From Apus apus (taxonomy: Eukaryota; Chordata; Aves; Apodiformes; Apodidae): a stretch of 64,000 nucleotides of DNA. Shown here one piece after another: positions 27,826-38,579 of this stretch (its first letter is position 1; each line of letters opens with the position of its first letter). The position numbers and the translations under genes are program-made. Below the pieces are notes generated by a model. That model was not told where the DNA came from. It worked only from the letters and a program-made list of their open reading frames with translations, and ran no database searches. The DNA lies in NCBI RefSeq assembly GCF_020740795.1, contig NC_067301.1, forward strand, positions 5,022,001 through 5,086,000, written 5' to 3'.

Positions 27826-29248
27826 GTGTTTGCCTGCAGTCTGGCTTGGCACAGCTGTGGTTTGGAAGGCCAGGGTGCCCCAGGCACCCAGGTGCAGCAA
27901 GGCCAGTGAAGCAGAGCATGCACCAGTGCCCAGCTCAGAGCTGTCCTCTTTGGCTACACTGCACCTCAACAGTGCACTTTGATGCAAGGTGCCATTCAAG
28001 TATGTATGCCCTGGCAGCCCAGGAAGGGAAGACAGACAGGCACTCACAGTTGTGTGACCATCTGTCTTTATGCAACACCAGCTCTACAAAGGGGATGCTC
28101 TTTGGAGAGGACTGACTAGCTGGGACAGGCTTGGCTTGGGGAAGCTCAAGTGCCTGTGTCCAGAATGGTGGCTCACAGCCCTGAGTGACACCAAGAGGCA
28201 CTAGTGGGAGCATGTACAAAGTGCTGCTTTGTCAGTGAGCATGTGGAGTGGAGGCAGACAGGTACTTTTTGCAGACACTGTTAGTAGAAGAACTGCAACC
28301 AAGTGGGGCTAATGGTAGCTTTCTGTGTGAAGAACATCTGCTTGCCAAGAGTCATACTGGATAACCAGGGTGCGTGCTGTATTGAAGCATGCAGAGGCCA
28401 GGAAGGAGCTCGTTTTCATTTGTTCCTGGACCCCCTCCCCAGTTTGCTTCTAACCCGTTTCCTTAAGTCCTACTCTCCCAGCAATTATTCTCAGTTGCTG
28501 TCTGTCTGAGGAAGGCAAATGAAGTCTCAGGGTTGGATACCAGAGAGGTTTCAGTTCCCAGTACTCTCCTTGATAAATGGGTGCTGGGAACAGCGTAAAA
28601 GGATCTGATTCCTATTGCTGTGCATTATCGTCACTAAAAATTAACTGGGGAGTCAGAATAGCACTTGGTGGCCAAGCTAGAGCTTCTGTGAGGCAAGCAA
28701 TAACATCTGTTGTTTATAAATGGGAGAAGCTAAGATTGTCACTGCAGGTCATGGAAGCAGTTGGTGACAGAGATGTGACAGGGCTCTGCGTCTCCCCTGT
28801 CCTCAGACACAAGGTCTATGCTTTTCTTTCCTCCTTTTTTTCCACTCTAACTTCCAGAAAATATGTCCAAAATACCCTTAAAAGTTAAGGGGTGCCTAAG
28901 CCTGGGAAGCAGGCAGGAGGAGTGTCTAGCTTGGGCTGAGTGCTAGGGGTTAGTGGCTCAGAAGTAAGGTCTGCAGGATTTTCAGGTGATCTCATGTCTG
29001 TCAGGTAACACCAGTGCAAGCAGCGAGGCTGAGTCTCCTGTGGTGCATTCACAGATCTAGTCCCATCCTTTGCATAGTCCTCTTGAGGCGAGATGGGTGG
29101 TGGCCCCAGGCATCTTGCAGGCACATTCACTGGCAGAAAGGTTGTATGCTCTACAGCCCAGAAGCAGCACCATGCAGAAAACATCCAAAGGCCATGGGAT
29201 GCCCTGAGGGAAGTCAGCTCCAGCATGCAGGCCCCAGGCCAGCCAGGG

Positions 29249-31972
29249 CTATGGCTCCACTGTCACGCTGCTGTTGGTAACACGGACACCATACCAGCCC
29301 TTCCAGAACAGAGTGTCTTGGCCACCGTGCTCAAAGCGGACAAAGCGGACCCCAGGCCCGTAGTTGGCAAAGGTGTGGGAGATCTTTGGGACAAGAGACA
29401 CAGTGGTTGTTGGCAAGTGTGAAACCACCATGAACCCACCCTTCTTTAGTGCACAGAGCCTTCAGTCTCTCCTGCCCAAGTCACATCTACCGGGGTGGGT
29501 AACAATGAGGGCATTTGCAGTGGGAGTTACTGGGAGGAGCTTTGATCCTATCATTGTTTAGAGGCCACTGAACCTACCCCAGCTGGACATCTCTTTCATC
29601 TTACACCTGCACTGGTGGCTCAGTAAGGTTCCAAGTTTTATGTAAGGTGGCCTCCCAGTACAATCCCTTTGTTCCATGAGAGGGTCATGGCTCCACAGAA
29701 CACATAACAGAGCCTTCTCCAGGAGAACTCTCCTGCTTTTCTCTGCTTGAAAACATTCCTGATTCATGCAGGTTGGGTGTCACCTGCAGAGCCCACAGCT
29801 GTAACTCACCTCAGTCCAGCTGGCATCATTATCCTGTGGGATGGAAATAGTCTCACTTTTGTACTCAGCCAGAACATCCTCATTCTCTGACAGCAGCTTC
29901 ACACAGAGTTCATAGAGGCAGCCGGCGTCACTGCGTCCTGCGTACCTGCAGGAGAGCCCAGCTGCAGCCTTACCTGGGGGAACCCTGCAAACCGCCAGAG
30001 CACAAGCTGCATCCTGCTGACAGACGTGCAGATGGAGGTGGAGATCTGTAATGATTCCTACCCCAACCCACCACCTCCCCTCATTCCCAACAGGAACCTG
30101 GTCTTTAGAGGCCACAAGTACCAACAATTCAAACCTTGTGGGAGCTGCCTGTGGTGCTGTGATCCAAGACCCAGCCATGTCCCACACCTCGGGGGTCCTG
30201 GCAGCTTAGGTTTTAAGGCCCAGTGTGGTATATGAAATGCTTGCCCTCTCTTCTCTTTCTTGCCTCTCGGCCTGCCTTCTGAGGCATCCTTGCTACTTAC
30301 CAGTCTTTTACCACAACTTTAGGCTGGGTTGTATCCATCAGCTCCTCCCAGTAGCCCTCAGCCCTTAGGTCAATGACCTGAGCCTTTCGGCACCACCTGA
30401 AACAGGAGATGTAAATTGGTATCACAGTCCCTCCTGGAACTGGGGTAGCCAAAAATGTCCCCTTCCCTCAATAAGAGAAGAAAGCAGCCTTACTCATAAG
30501 ATGTAACAAAGTATTTATGGACTTCTTCACTAGGGAATTCTTTTCCAAAGTCCCCAGGAAGCTCTTCGATTTTCCAGCCATCACCTCCATTCTCTACCTC
30601 TCCCCAGTGCTGCAAGTCTTCTGCAAATAGCAGAGAAGAGACTTGGATGAGTCTTTGTTTCTGTGGGCCTGGGGAACCTGGCCATCTCCCACTGGAAGCT
30701 TTCTCTGGCTTGTGAGAGGTGTGCTGTTATATGCAGTACTGATTTTGCTTGTAGGCTATGGAGATGTCTGCAAGTAGGGATCAGGCAAAAAGCCTTTAGT
30801 CTGGCTGAACTTAACATGAACAAACTTTAACATTCCCCACCAAAAAGGCTATGTACATGTGGGTTTATTTAAGAAAGTACTCAAGTGAAATTATGTAGGT
30901 GTCCTAAACTGTGTGTCAGCACTTTAAGCAACATAATGTAGGAACAGCCTGGGGAGACATGCTGGCTGCTTTATTTCTACATTTTTCTAAATTGCTAAGT
31001 GGCATTTCTAGAATGGCCTTAGCTTTCCTGGTCTTAGCCAGAGGGAACCTGGATGTTGGGAAAAGTTGCAGAAAAATAATCTGTAAACAAAATGGAGAAA
31101 GAGTGTTGACAGTGCTTTGGTCTATGGTATGTGAAATGTATTTGTTGCTGCTTGGGTTGTTGAGGCTTGGTTACTGCTGCTTGTCCTGTAGATCTGGCAG
31201 GTGAAGTTCATGGATGATCAGAACAGTGGCAACTGAGGTATGTGCACAGCTCTAACATGGGCTGTAAGGAGGGTACAAATGAAATTTGCCTGAGCTGCTT
31301 CATGGAATGAAGCCTGAAGTGCCCGGTGAGCTCAGAAAGGAGTAGATCCTGAGTGGGGAAAGGCTTGATCTTTCCTGTCACAGTTTGGCAAGAAGCAATC
31401 TAGACATGCAGATGCCATTGTCATTACTGCACTGGACAGTGGTTCTGCAAAGGACGTTTTTGCCTCTTAAACATGATCTGGATCCCTGCAGGGGCTTATA
31501 TAAAGCTGATGTCAAGTAAAGCCTTTTGCAAAGGCTGTTTATGAAATGCCTTCATGCCCAAGAATGACTTGACTGCATGCATTTTGTGATTTGACTCTTG
31601 GGCAAAAAGAAAATGCTGCAACCTGATGGCAAGTGAGATCTTTTGCAAAGACTGGAGATGGCCAATTTGCAGTGACTGGCCCTCTCTATGAAATCTTGAG
31701 GCTTGTTATACTTGTCTCTCACCTTCACCACATGGGTTCTTGATGAGATTCTTCCTTTTCTTACTCAGAAAGTAGAAGTTTTGCCAGTTCTCTGTGTCAT
31801 TCTGTGCCTCTGCTCCAGCAAGGCCTTCCTGCTGACACTTCAGGATCCAAACGGCAGCTCCATCGACCAGGTTCTTCCAGTGGCAGCAGACCAGGCGGCA
31901 CGCCAGCACCAGCTCCACCGCAGGGATGGAAGCCAGGATTCTGATCAGGACTGCTTCAGGGAGTGACTCCAT
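29249..31972 (-). CDS. FBXO2: FBXO2: F-box only protein 2 (FBG1/Fbs1), SCF substrate receptor for N-glycoproteins
   Basis: Five coding exons on the minus strand: 31972-31723, 30620-30494, 30396-30301, 29945-29810 and 29383-29249. Together they encode 247 aa with GT/AG introns of 1102, 97, 355 and 426 nt. The F-box (about residues 2-45, L-P-E-A-V-L to V-D-G-A-A-V-W) binds SKP1, and the FBA domain (about 64-246) binds high-mannose glycans on misfolded glycoproteins in known family members, for ERAD. FBXO2-specific sequence includes W-I-L-K-C-Q-Q-E-G-L, F-Y-F-L-S-K-K-R, V-R-F-V-R-F-E-H-G-G-Q-D and the C-terminus N-S-S-V-T-V-E-P. The glycan-contact tripeptide Y-W-K of mammalian FBXO2 is F-W-K here (229-231). 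The start is the ATG at 31972, 26 nt inside an exon whose acceptor lies at 31999-32000. The long acidic N-terminus of mammalian FBXO2 (296 aa) is absent. A 5' noncoding exon, perhaps ending at 33364 in the CpG island, is inferred. Human FBXO2 is also head-to-head with FBXO44. Confidence 0.95.
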
Positions 31973-33179
31973 CCTTGGGCCAGGCTGGATGGAGCTTGCT
32001 GAGGAAGAATGGGGAAAGGAGTGGTGACTCAGTGGTCCTTTAGACATGGGGTCTCCCACCCTCAGTTGTGTCAAATGCTGATGCATTAGGAAAGAGTATC
32101 ATTTTGGGGGCACAGATTGCCTCCTAACCTTAAGACCTCCTGACATACTAATACCCTGAAGCATGTGAACAGATTAATATTTTTTTGAAGTGAAGGTAAA
32201 TTCATCCACAAAATGCAAGTCATTGACATCTGCAACTATGACAGGTTTTCAGTTGCCCAGACTGGAATCAGTCCTTCTGGAAATCCCTGCTGCTGCAAAA
32301 CCCAGCTTCTTCATAAAGACCTCCTCTGCAGAAGGAGGCATCTGGCTGTTCGTTCTGCCTTCAAGAACATCCCTGATAACAAACACTGCAGAGCAGTACC
32401 TACATATCCATGGTGAGCATCTTGCCAACCACATTTGCAGTGGTTTGTTCCATATCTGAGAGGCTTTCCTCAAGGGTCTGGCACTTAATCTCCTTCGTCA
32501 TGAGTCTGTATAAAGTACAGGTCTGAGCAAGACTGAAAATAACTCTGTTGAGAGTCTCTTGGGCTTATAACCCAAGTCAGAAGTGTGTGCTTTAACTCCA
32601 TGTGCCAATTCTGCACTCAGCCTCCCAACATCTCTCCGGTGCCCTGAGGTCCAGGGCCAGGAGCTGCAGGAATAAGGAATGATGAACATGCAGATTCAGT
32701 GCCCAGGTCACCAGTGTGGGATGCACCGTGACTCTGCTTTTATCTCAGCAGAGCCCTGATGCTGGGACGCTGCCGAGACTGCAGCAAACTGCGTCATTGC
32801 AGCCAAATTCCTCTGGAGTGAGTCGTTAGGGCCAGGAGAGCACTAGGAACAAAGCAGGGGAAATATCCTGACGTGCTGCTAGATGTAATACGGCAGTGCC
32901 TCATCAGGCCGGGAGGAAAGAAACGGGGAGTCACAGTGCCAGAATCCTACATCTAGATGTTCCTGCTGCAGAGCTGTCGTGTCCTCTGTCTGCACCGCAC
33001 ACTGCAGGAGGAAACTGTCATCTAAAAGTCCCTGGCTTTTCTGGCGGTAGCACTGGGAGATTTCCCATTTCCCCGCTTCCCCCTTTCCAACCCTCAACCA
33101 CAGGTTTCATCTCCTGCAAGAATTCCTCGTGCCTCACTCGCTCTCTGCCTGGTGCTGGAGCATCACCGCTCTCCTTGCT

Positions 33180-33640
33180 CTGCTTCCCCATCTGCCCCGA
33201 CCCTCATCCCCCTTCCTCACCGCCTTCCCCCCGTGCTGCCCAGCACAGAGCCGGCCACAAACCCCCAGGGTTCCAGCTCGGTGCCCCCGCAGCGCTGCCC
33301 CCAGCCCGTCCCCGCACCCTCCCGCCTCGGCTGGCCCCGTGCGGAGGGGCCGAGCGCTCCTACCTGCCGTGCGGGCGCCCGCGGGGCTGTAGCTGGCCGG
33401 GGACGGGGAGGACCGGTCGGGCACCCCTCATAAAGGGCTGCGGGGAGGCCCTGGCCCCGCTCGGCGCCGCCTCCTCCCGCCCCGCGCTCCGCCCGCTGCG
33501 GAAGAGCCGCGGCCGCACATCCGTGTCCGGAGGGCGAGGCGGGCGGAGCCAGGTGGGGCCGGGCGGGGGTGCCCGGGGGCAGCCGGGGGGCAGCCGGGGC
33601 AGGGGGGTTGCCGCCTGGGTCTGTTAATAACTAGTGAGAA
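33180..33640. promoter_or_regulatory. CpG-rich bidirectional promoter of FBXO2 and FBXO44/6
   Basis: GC- and CpG-dense sequence between the divergent F-box genes; CpG richness continues into the first exon of the plus-strand gene. On the minus strand CGGCAG|gtagga at 33364/33363 is a good donor for a 5' exon of FBXO2. The frame upstream of that donor has no ATG before an in-frame TGA, so such an exon would be noncoding. At 33554-33608 the plus strand carries at least four G runs within a repeated cgggggcagc-like unit, a potential G-quadruplex. Confidence 0.65.
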
Positions 33641-33733
33641 CTCTTGTTTATTTCCCGAAGCTCAGTGCTGTCGATGCCAGGGGGGTTTCCGTCGCGTATC
33701 TCTCCAGCCCGTCGCCGAAGCCGCCGGTCAGCG

Positions 33734-36700
33734 ATGACAACCATTTGCGACCTCCCTGAAGATGTCCTGGTGGAGCTGCTCTCGCTGCTCCCGGCCCGGG
33801 ACCTGATCCACGCCTGCAGGCTGGTCTGCCGGCAGTGGCGGTACGTGGTGGATCTCACCACCCTCTGGAAGCGCAAGTGCCAGCGCGAGGGGTTCTATAT
33901 CCAGAATTTGGACAGAAGCGTCTCTGACTGGAAGATCTTCTATATGCTCTGCCGCCTGAAGAGAAACTTAATCAAAAACCCCTGTGCTGAAGGTTAGTTT
34001 AATTCGTCGTAGTAGAGGGTTACCAGAGTTCCCTGACAGTCAGAATGAGACCGTGTCCTGTGTTAGCCAAGTACTGCTGGTGGGGTGGGACTGCCCAGCT
34101 GGGTCAGATCCACAGTGGATGGATCTGCTGGCTCACATCCCCAGGCAGACCTGTGCAGTAAAACTACCGTGGATAAAGTATTGATAAATACACATTTGTG
34201 GTTGCAACCAGAAAAATCTATGGAGTCCCAAAGGCCCCAGCACTGCAGACAGTGATGGTTAATTTGCACAGCCAGTACAATTTGGTGATGAAAGTATCAG
34301 GTTTCAGGATGAAATATTCAGGCAGCAGGGGAATTTTTGTTTTCAAAGACTTGAGTAATATAACTACAGTAATGCCACTTTATTATTAATTATGAGTTTC
34401 TAATGTGGCCAGAAAGTTGCTACCTGTTGTCCTACCTGTTGTGCTGACAGCCACATTAAAAGCAATGGCAGCACACCCAGGAGTCACTTTCAGCTGAAGG
34501 AAAAATGCAGTGTATCTGAACACTCATCTAAGTGGGTTCCCAATATTCTTCTGTAGCTGATTCTTTAACAAAAGCAGAGATGCTGCTGGAACCTGAAGTG
34601 AGGTCCTAACACTCATCTTTGATTCCTTTGATTATTTGATTTTAGAGAACTTTCAGCACTGGAAACTTGATAAAAATGATGGAGATGAATGGAAGATTGA
34701 GGATCTGCCTGGAGATCATGGAACAGGGATGCCAGATCCCAAAGTACAGAAATACTTTGTCACTTCATTTGGGTAAGAACTGCATGCCAGTGATCTGGAG
34801 CTGGGAGGGCTCTGGTCCTCCTGTCTGTCTGCAAAGGCAGTAAGGCCCAGAAGGCTCGAGGCAGGTCCCTGAACTTTGTGTGGGAAAACCCCATGTGTGG
34901 GAAAAGGAAGTAGCTTAATTAACCTTTTACACTAGTTTGTCTAAAGAGGCAGGTGTGCTGCTGAGAGACCTAACCACAGCATGTGCTAAACTTCTCTGTC
35001 CCTAGAATGAACTTCCTGCAATTCTTTGATAGTTGTGACAATCCACATGGGATCCCTGCTTCTCTTCTACCAAAGGTGGTGGGCAAAGGCTGAGGTTTGG
35101 CAAGACAGTCAGATGCCCTTACCTGACAAGGGCAAAGAGTGGAGGGTGTGTTTGTCATGCTGCAATAAAATCTGTCAGCAGAGGAAGATGAGCAGCTTTT
35201 ACATCCATGGAGCTGTAGTTTCCTGCTACCAATATATGCCACACAAGTACAGGGACCCCTCTTAATCCAGCTTCTAGATAACTGTTCCTCTTATCTGGGG
35301 GGTGAAGCTAGTCAGCTCACTTTCTTGTCTAGTTCTGGCTGTGGAAAAGGCATGTTTCAGCCATGGCAGCCTTAAGAGCCCTCAGGGGCTGGGTGGGCTT
35401 TTGGAGAGAGGAAAGTTGTCAGGGAAAGGGCAAATGTTGAGAGGAAAGAGATGTGTTTTGTGAAGCTGTGAACATTTCTGTTGCTGTTGCAGGCCATGTT
35501 ACAAGTCTCAACTCATTAGTCTGCAGAAAGAAGGATACTGGAATCAACTGATGGATAAGAAACGGCCTGAAATTGTTGTAAAGGACTGGTAGGTGTATGC
35601 ACTGAAAACTAGAATTTCTGGCATTGGCCCAGAGCTAAGCTAGGCCTCTGGAGCTTTTCATGCTATAAAATTAGTTCTTTATCTTTTGGGAGTTGTAGCT
35701 TTTGAGTAAAGCATAAACTAACTCTAAGTTTATTCAATGGGCTGTAAGAAGATGGCAGTCCTGTGAAGAGCAGGATAGCTGGTTTAGAACTTCTTTATAG
35801 CTATAGGGAGGACATTCCTTTTCCTCTGCAGACAGGAATTCCCCTGGAGACTGGTTTTGAACACTGTGAAGAGCAGAGAGTGCTGTTCATGCAGCCCTGC
35901 TGCTCGGTTCCTCCCCAGGTACGCTGCCCGGTACGACTGCGGCTGTCGCTACGAGCTCACCGTGAGGCTGCTCTCTGAGGACTACCTGGTCCTGGAGGAA
36001 TTCCACCCCGAGCCCGTGGTTATAGAGCAGTGGAGTGATGCATTGTGGAGAGAGGTGAGCAGCAGCCCTGTGGGCAGTTTTACACTGTTGTGGTGACACT
36101 TGAATCTTGCACTTGGGTCAAGAGTCCCAAGTGGACCTTTTTTCTCTGCTCTTCGGCCTCCTCAATAAAAAAGGTAAGCAAGTCCTTGCTGTTGACCATG
36201 CTGAAGAAGCAGGAGTGCCAGGAAAGGCCTAAGTTTGGTTTGTAGGTTTTCTAAAGAGGTTTCCCCAGGTGTCTGTTATTTTAATTCAGTCTCTTTAATT
36301 GCTTCTGGCTTTCATGTGACCTGTTGTCTAAAGAACTAAGTTACAAGAGCACAGTTTGTGTTTTTATGGGATCAAAAAGCTTGGCTTTAAAACTCCTGCA
36401 TGGATGGAAAGGTATTGCAGATATTACTGTTCTGAAACTGTTGAATGGGTTTAACTGGTTTGATTTGCTGTAGATTCCCCATGATGTTGTTGCTAACGTG
36501 CCTAAGAGTCAAGCTTAGTGTTATGTTTGACTTGGAGGGGCTTTCAGGCTGAATAAGGGAGGCTTTTTCCCGTGGGGAAAAAGGGGCATGAGGCACTTTC
36601 CATGAAAGACATCAGAAAATGAACTATTCCTGAGATGGAGACTCACATGCTGTAGTTGTCTGAGCTTCTAGGTCAATGCTGGCTTATGTAGGCAAATGAA

Positions 36701-36869
36701 GAGGAATTTTCTTCTTTCCCTTCAGATGTCTCACACCTTCCAGAATTACCCACCTGGAGTTCGTTACATCTGGTTTCAGCACGGAGGCCAAGACACCCAG
36801 TTCTGGGCAGGATGGTATGGGGTCCGAGTGACAAACAGCAGCATCACCATTGGCCCCCAGACATTATGA
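33734..36869 (+). CDS. FBXO6/FBXO44: FBXO44/FBXO6-type F-box protein (FBA family), SCF substrate receptor
   Basis: Five exons: 33734-33992, 34646-34772, 35493-35588, 35919-36054 and 36726-36869, encoding 253 aa (introns 653, 720, 330 and 671 nt). The F-box is at about residues 5-50 (D-L-P-E-D-V-L to V-V-D-L-T-T-L-W), followed by T-L-W-K-R-K-C-Q-R-E-G-F as in human FBXO6 and FBXO44, then the FBA domain from about residue 66 to the end. Length, the short N-terminus and the I-T-I-G-P C-terminus match FBXO44 (255 aa). G-D-E-W-K-I-E-D-L and Y-P-P-G-V-R-Y-I-W-F also favour FBXO44, whereas D-C-G-C and E-D-Y-L-V-L favour FBXO6. It therefore looks like the single bird counterpart of both. The start at 33734 has G at -3. 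An in-frame ATG 60 nt upstream (33674) would add 20 arginine-rich residues in poor context. The next gene, MAD2L2, converges on it. Confidence 0.95.
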
Positions 36870-38085
36870 AGGCACAATATCTGTGTTTGCTTTTACCTCA
36901 GGACTGTAACGAGGTGGTCTCAGGTGCACTTATTTGTCTGTACTCCTTGGATGAGTGTCCTGGCTTTTTCTTGCACAGCTGATCTCAAATACAAGCAGTC
37001 ACAGCAGAACTTTTGCAGGCCCAGCCTTTTGGAAGGACTTTTGCCTTCAGTTTTCACCCTCTTGTACTATGGATGTTATTGCAGTTACTAGTGCCCTTCC
37101 ATGGGAAGAAGACTAGGACAACTGAATATAACACCTGTCTTTTTTAGTTAATATGTCCTTGTGCTACAGCCAAATACCAAGTCTTAAATAGAAACACTTT
37201 CTTGTTTGTTTATGGAACTTAGGAAAGATAAGGCTAAACTGTTTCATTTCAGGTTATCAATGCTGTTCTCAAGGGCTGTGCTACAGAGGCTCTTTTTATA
37301 TGGTATTTTCCTGTTTCAGATTAGTTGTGTATAAACACATGTAGCTTTCACACCGGACCTTTCATAGCATAGGGAAGCTGTCAGCCTGCTTTCATAAAAG
37401 CTGTCACTGGTACTTATTTCCTTACTGTTTCTGTAAGTGTGTATGATCAAAATGGTGTCTGCCTTCCTGTCCAACTCCAGCCCATCAGTGCTGAACAAAC
37501 AGCTAGAGAAAGAGATGAGAAACCCCATAAGGCGGCTGCCTTACAACCTAAGTGCCTTTCGATTGTGCTGGGCTGTTTCCATACTCCTTTGTTCTACCCA
37601 AGTATGGTAGGACAAGCATTGTACTGGTAGTAAGAGTGTTATACTGGTTTGTACTGAACAGTCTAACCCTACATAAAATGTTAAAGCAGCACACAGCCTC
37701 ACTCTGCTGTGTTCTTGAGCTGTTCACCTGAAGGAAGCAGCAGGTACTATCTTGGCTGTCTTACCAAACTGGCCAACAAGCACAGCTCAAGTACTGTGAA
37801 CTGTGTCTGCTCCCCCGGTGTGCACAGAGCCAACACTGAGGCCTTCCACCCCCTCTGACACCTGTAGGATTAACAGTATTTCCCTTGTCTGTTAAGAGTA
37901 GAAGAGTTGGCAAATGTCCTTGCTGGGCAGACAAATTCCATCTTGTTAATGCCACGTGTGGGTGAAAGCTTCCCCATGGGGAGACCAAGGGTGTATAGGC
38001 TGTCATAGGAAGTGTATGTGACATAAAAGGTATGGAAAAGTGGTACAAGCTCCATGCAAAATAAAAATACTTCCTCACTTGAGGC
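36870..38085 (+). other. FBXO6/FBXO44: 3' UTR of FBXO44/6
   Basis: From the stop codon to just past the AATAAA at 38060-38065. There is no coding frame of interest. The extent is inferred from the first good canonical hexamer close to the convergent neighbour; alternative shorter ends are possible. Confidence 0.5.
38060..38065 (+). terminator. FBXO6/FBXO44: Candidate poly(A) signal of FBXO44/6
   Basis: Canonical AATAAA in gcaaaataaaaatac, about 1.2 kb after the stop codon, facing the oppositely oriented signal of MAD2L2 at 38140-38145. Confidence 0.55.
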
Positions 38086-38139
38086 GAGAGGCTGGTTTGG
38101 ACAGAACTCAGCTTAGTTCAACTGGGGTAAAACTTCATA

Positions 38140-38145
38140 TTTATT
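38140..38145 (-). terminator. MAD2L2: Candidate poly(A) signal of MAD2L2
   Basis: TTTATT on the plus strand, AATAAA on the minus strand, about 435 nt after the MAD2L2 stop codon. It gives a 3' UTR of roughly 0.45 kb that may overlap the tail of the FBXO44/6 transcript. Confidence 0.6.
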
Positions 38146-38579
38146 GAAGACTACTTGGGACAGTCACAGTGGACAGACACTACATAAGGCCTCACTCACC
38201 CTTACTATGAGTCCATTGCTCTAGAGCATATGACAGATGGCTCAGTATCACTGCCAGTGTGCAATGGAGATGTCCTATTGAGGTGAGAACTGGATTGGTA
38301 CAAAGCACTGACTGCATTCTGCAGTTGCCTGTATCCTGCTCCCAGGGATTCACTGTGGCAAAACCTATACTCACTCTCACACACGAGTGTACATGGGAAC
38401 AGGCTCTGGCTCCACATTCCAAGTCAGTTCTATGTACAGTGGTAAGAGCACTTGAAATCAAGAGGCAGCAGCTGCTCTACATTCACCCCGCTGAAGAGAC
38501 GGTTATCAAGGTATGGTTTGTGAGAGATCCTGTTCCACTGGAAGATCAGATGAGGCTTGAAGGCAAGGAAGATTGGAAA

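Noticed and set aside
33422..33424. Possible upstream coding start for FBXO2 in the CpG island, spliced in phase to the exon beginning at 31998
   Set aside because: The phase does match, but the codon is GTG, no ATG precedes it before an in-frame TGA, and the encoded residues are not like the mammalian N-terminus. The ATG at 31972 is preferred.
32896..33627. 243-codon plus-strand frame, and overlapping 93- and 87-codon frames
   Set aside because: It lies in the CpG island, is Pro/Arg/Gly-rich low complexity, coexists with long frames in other phases, and starts from a non-specific position. Stop codons are rare here because of GC content.
33674..33676. In-frame upstream ATG of FBXO44/6
   Set aside because: Poor context (T at -3) and it would add 20 arginine/serine/proline-rich residues not seen in FBXO44. 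The ATG at 33734 gives the family length.
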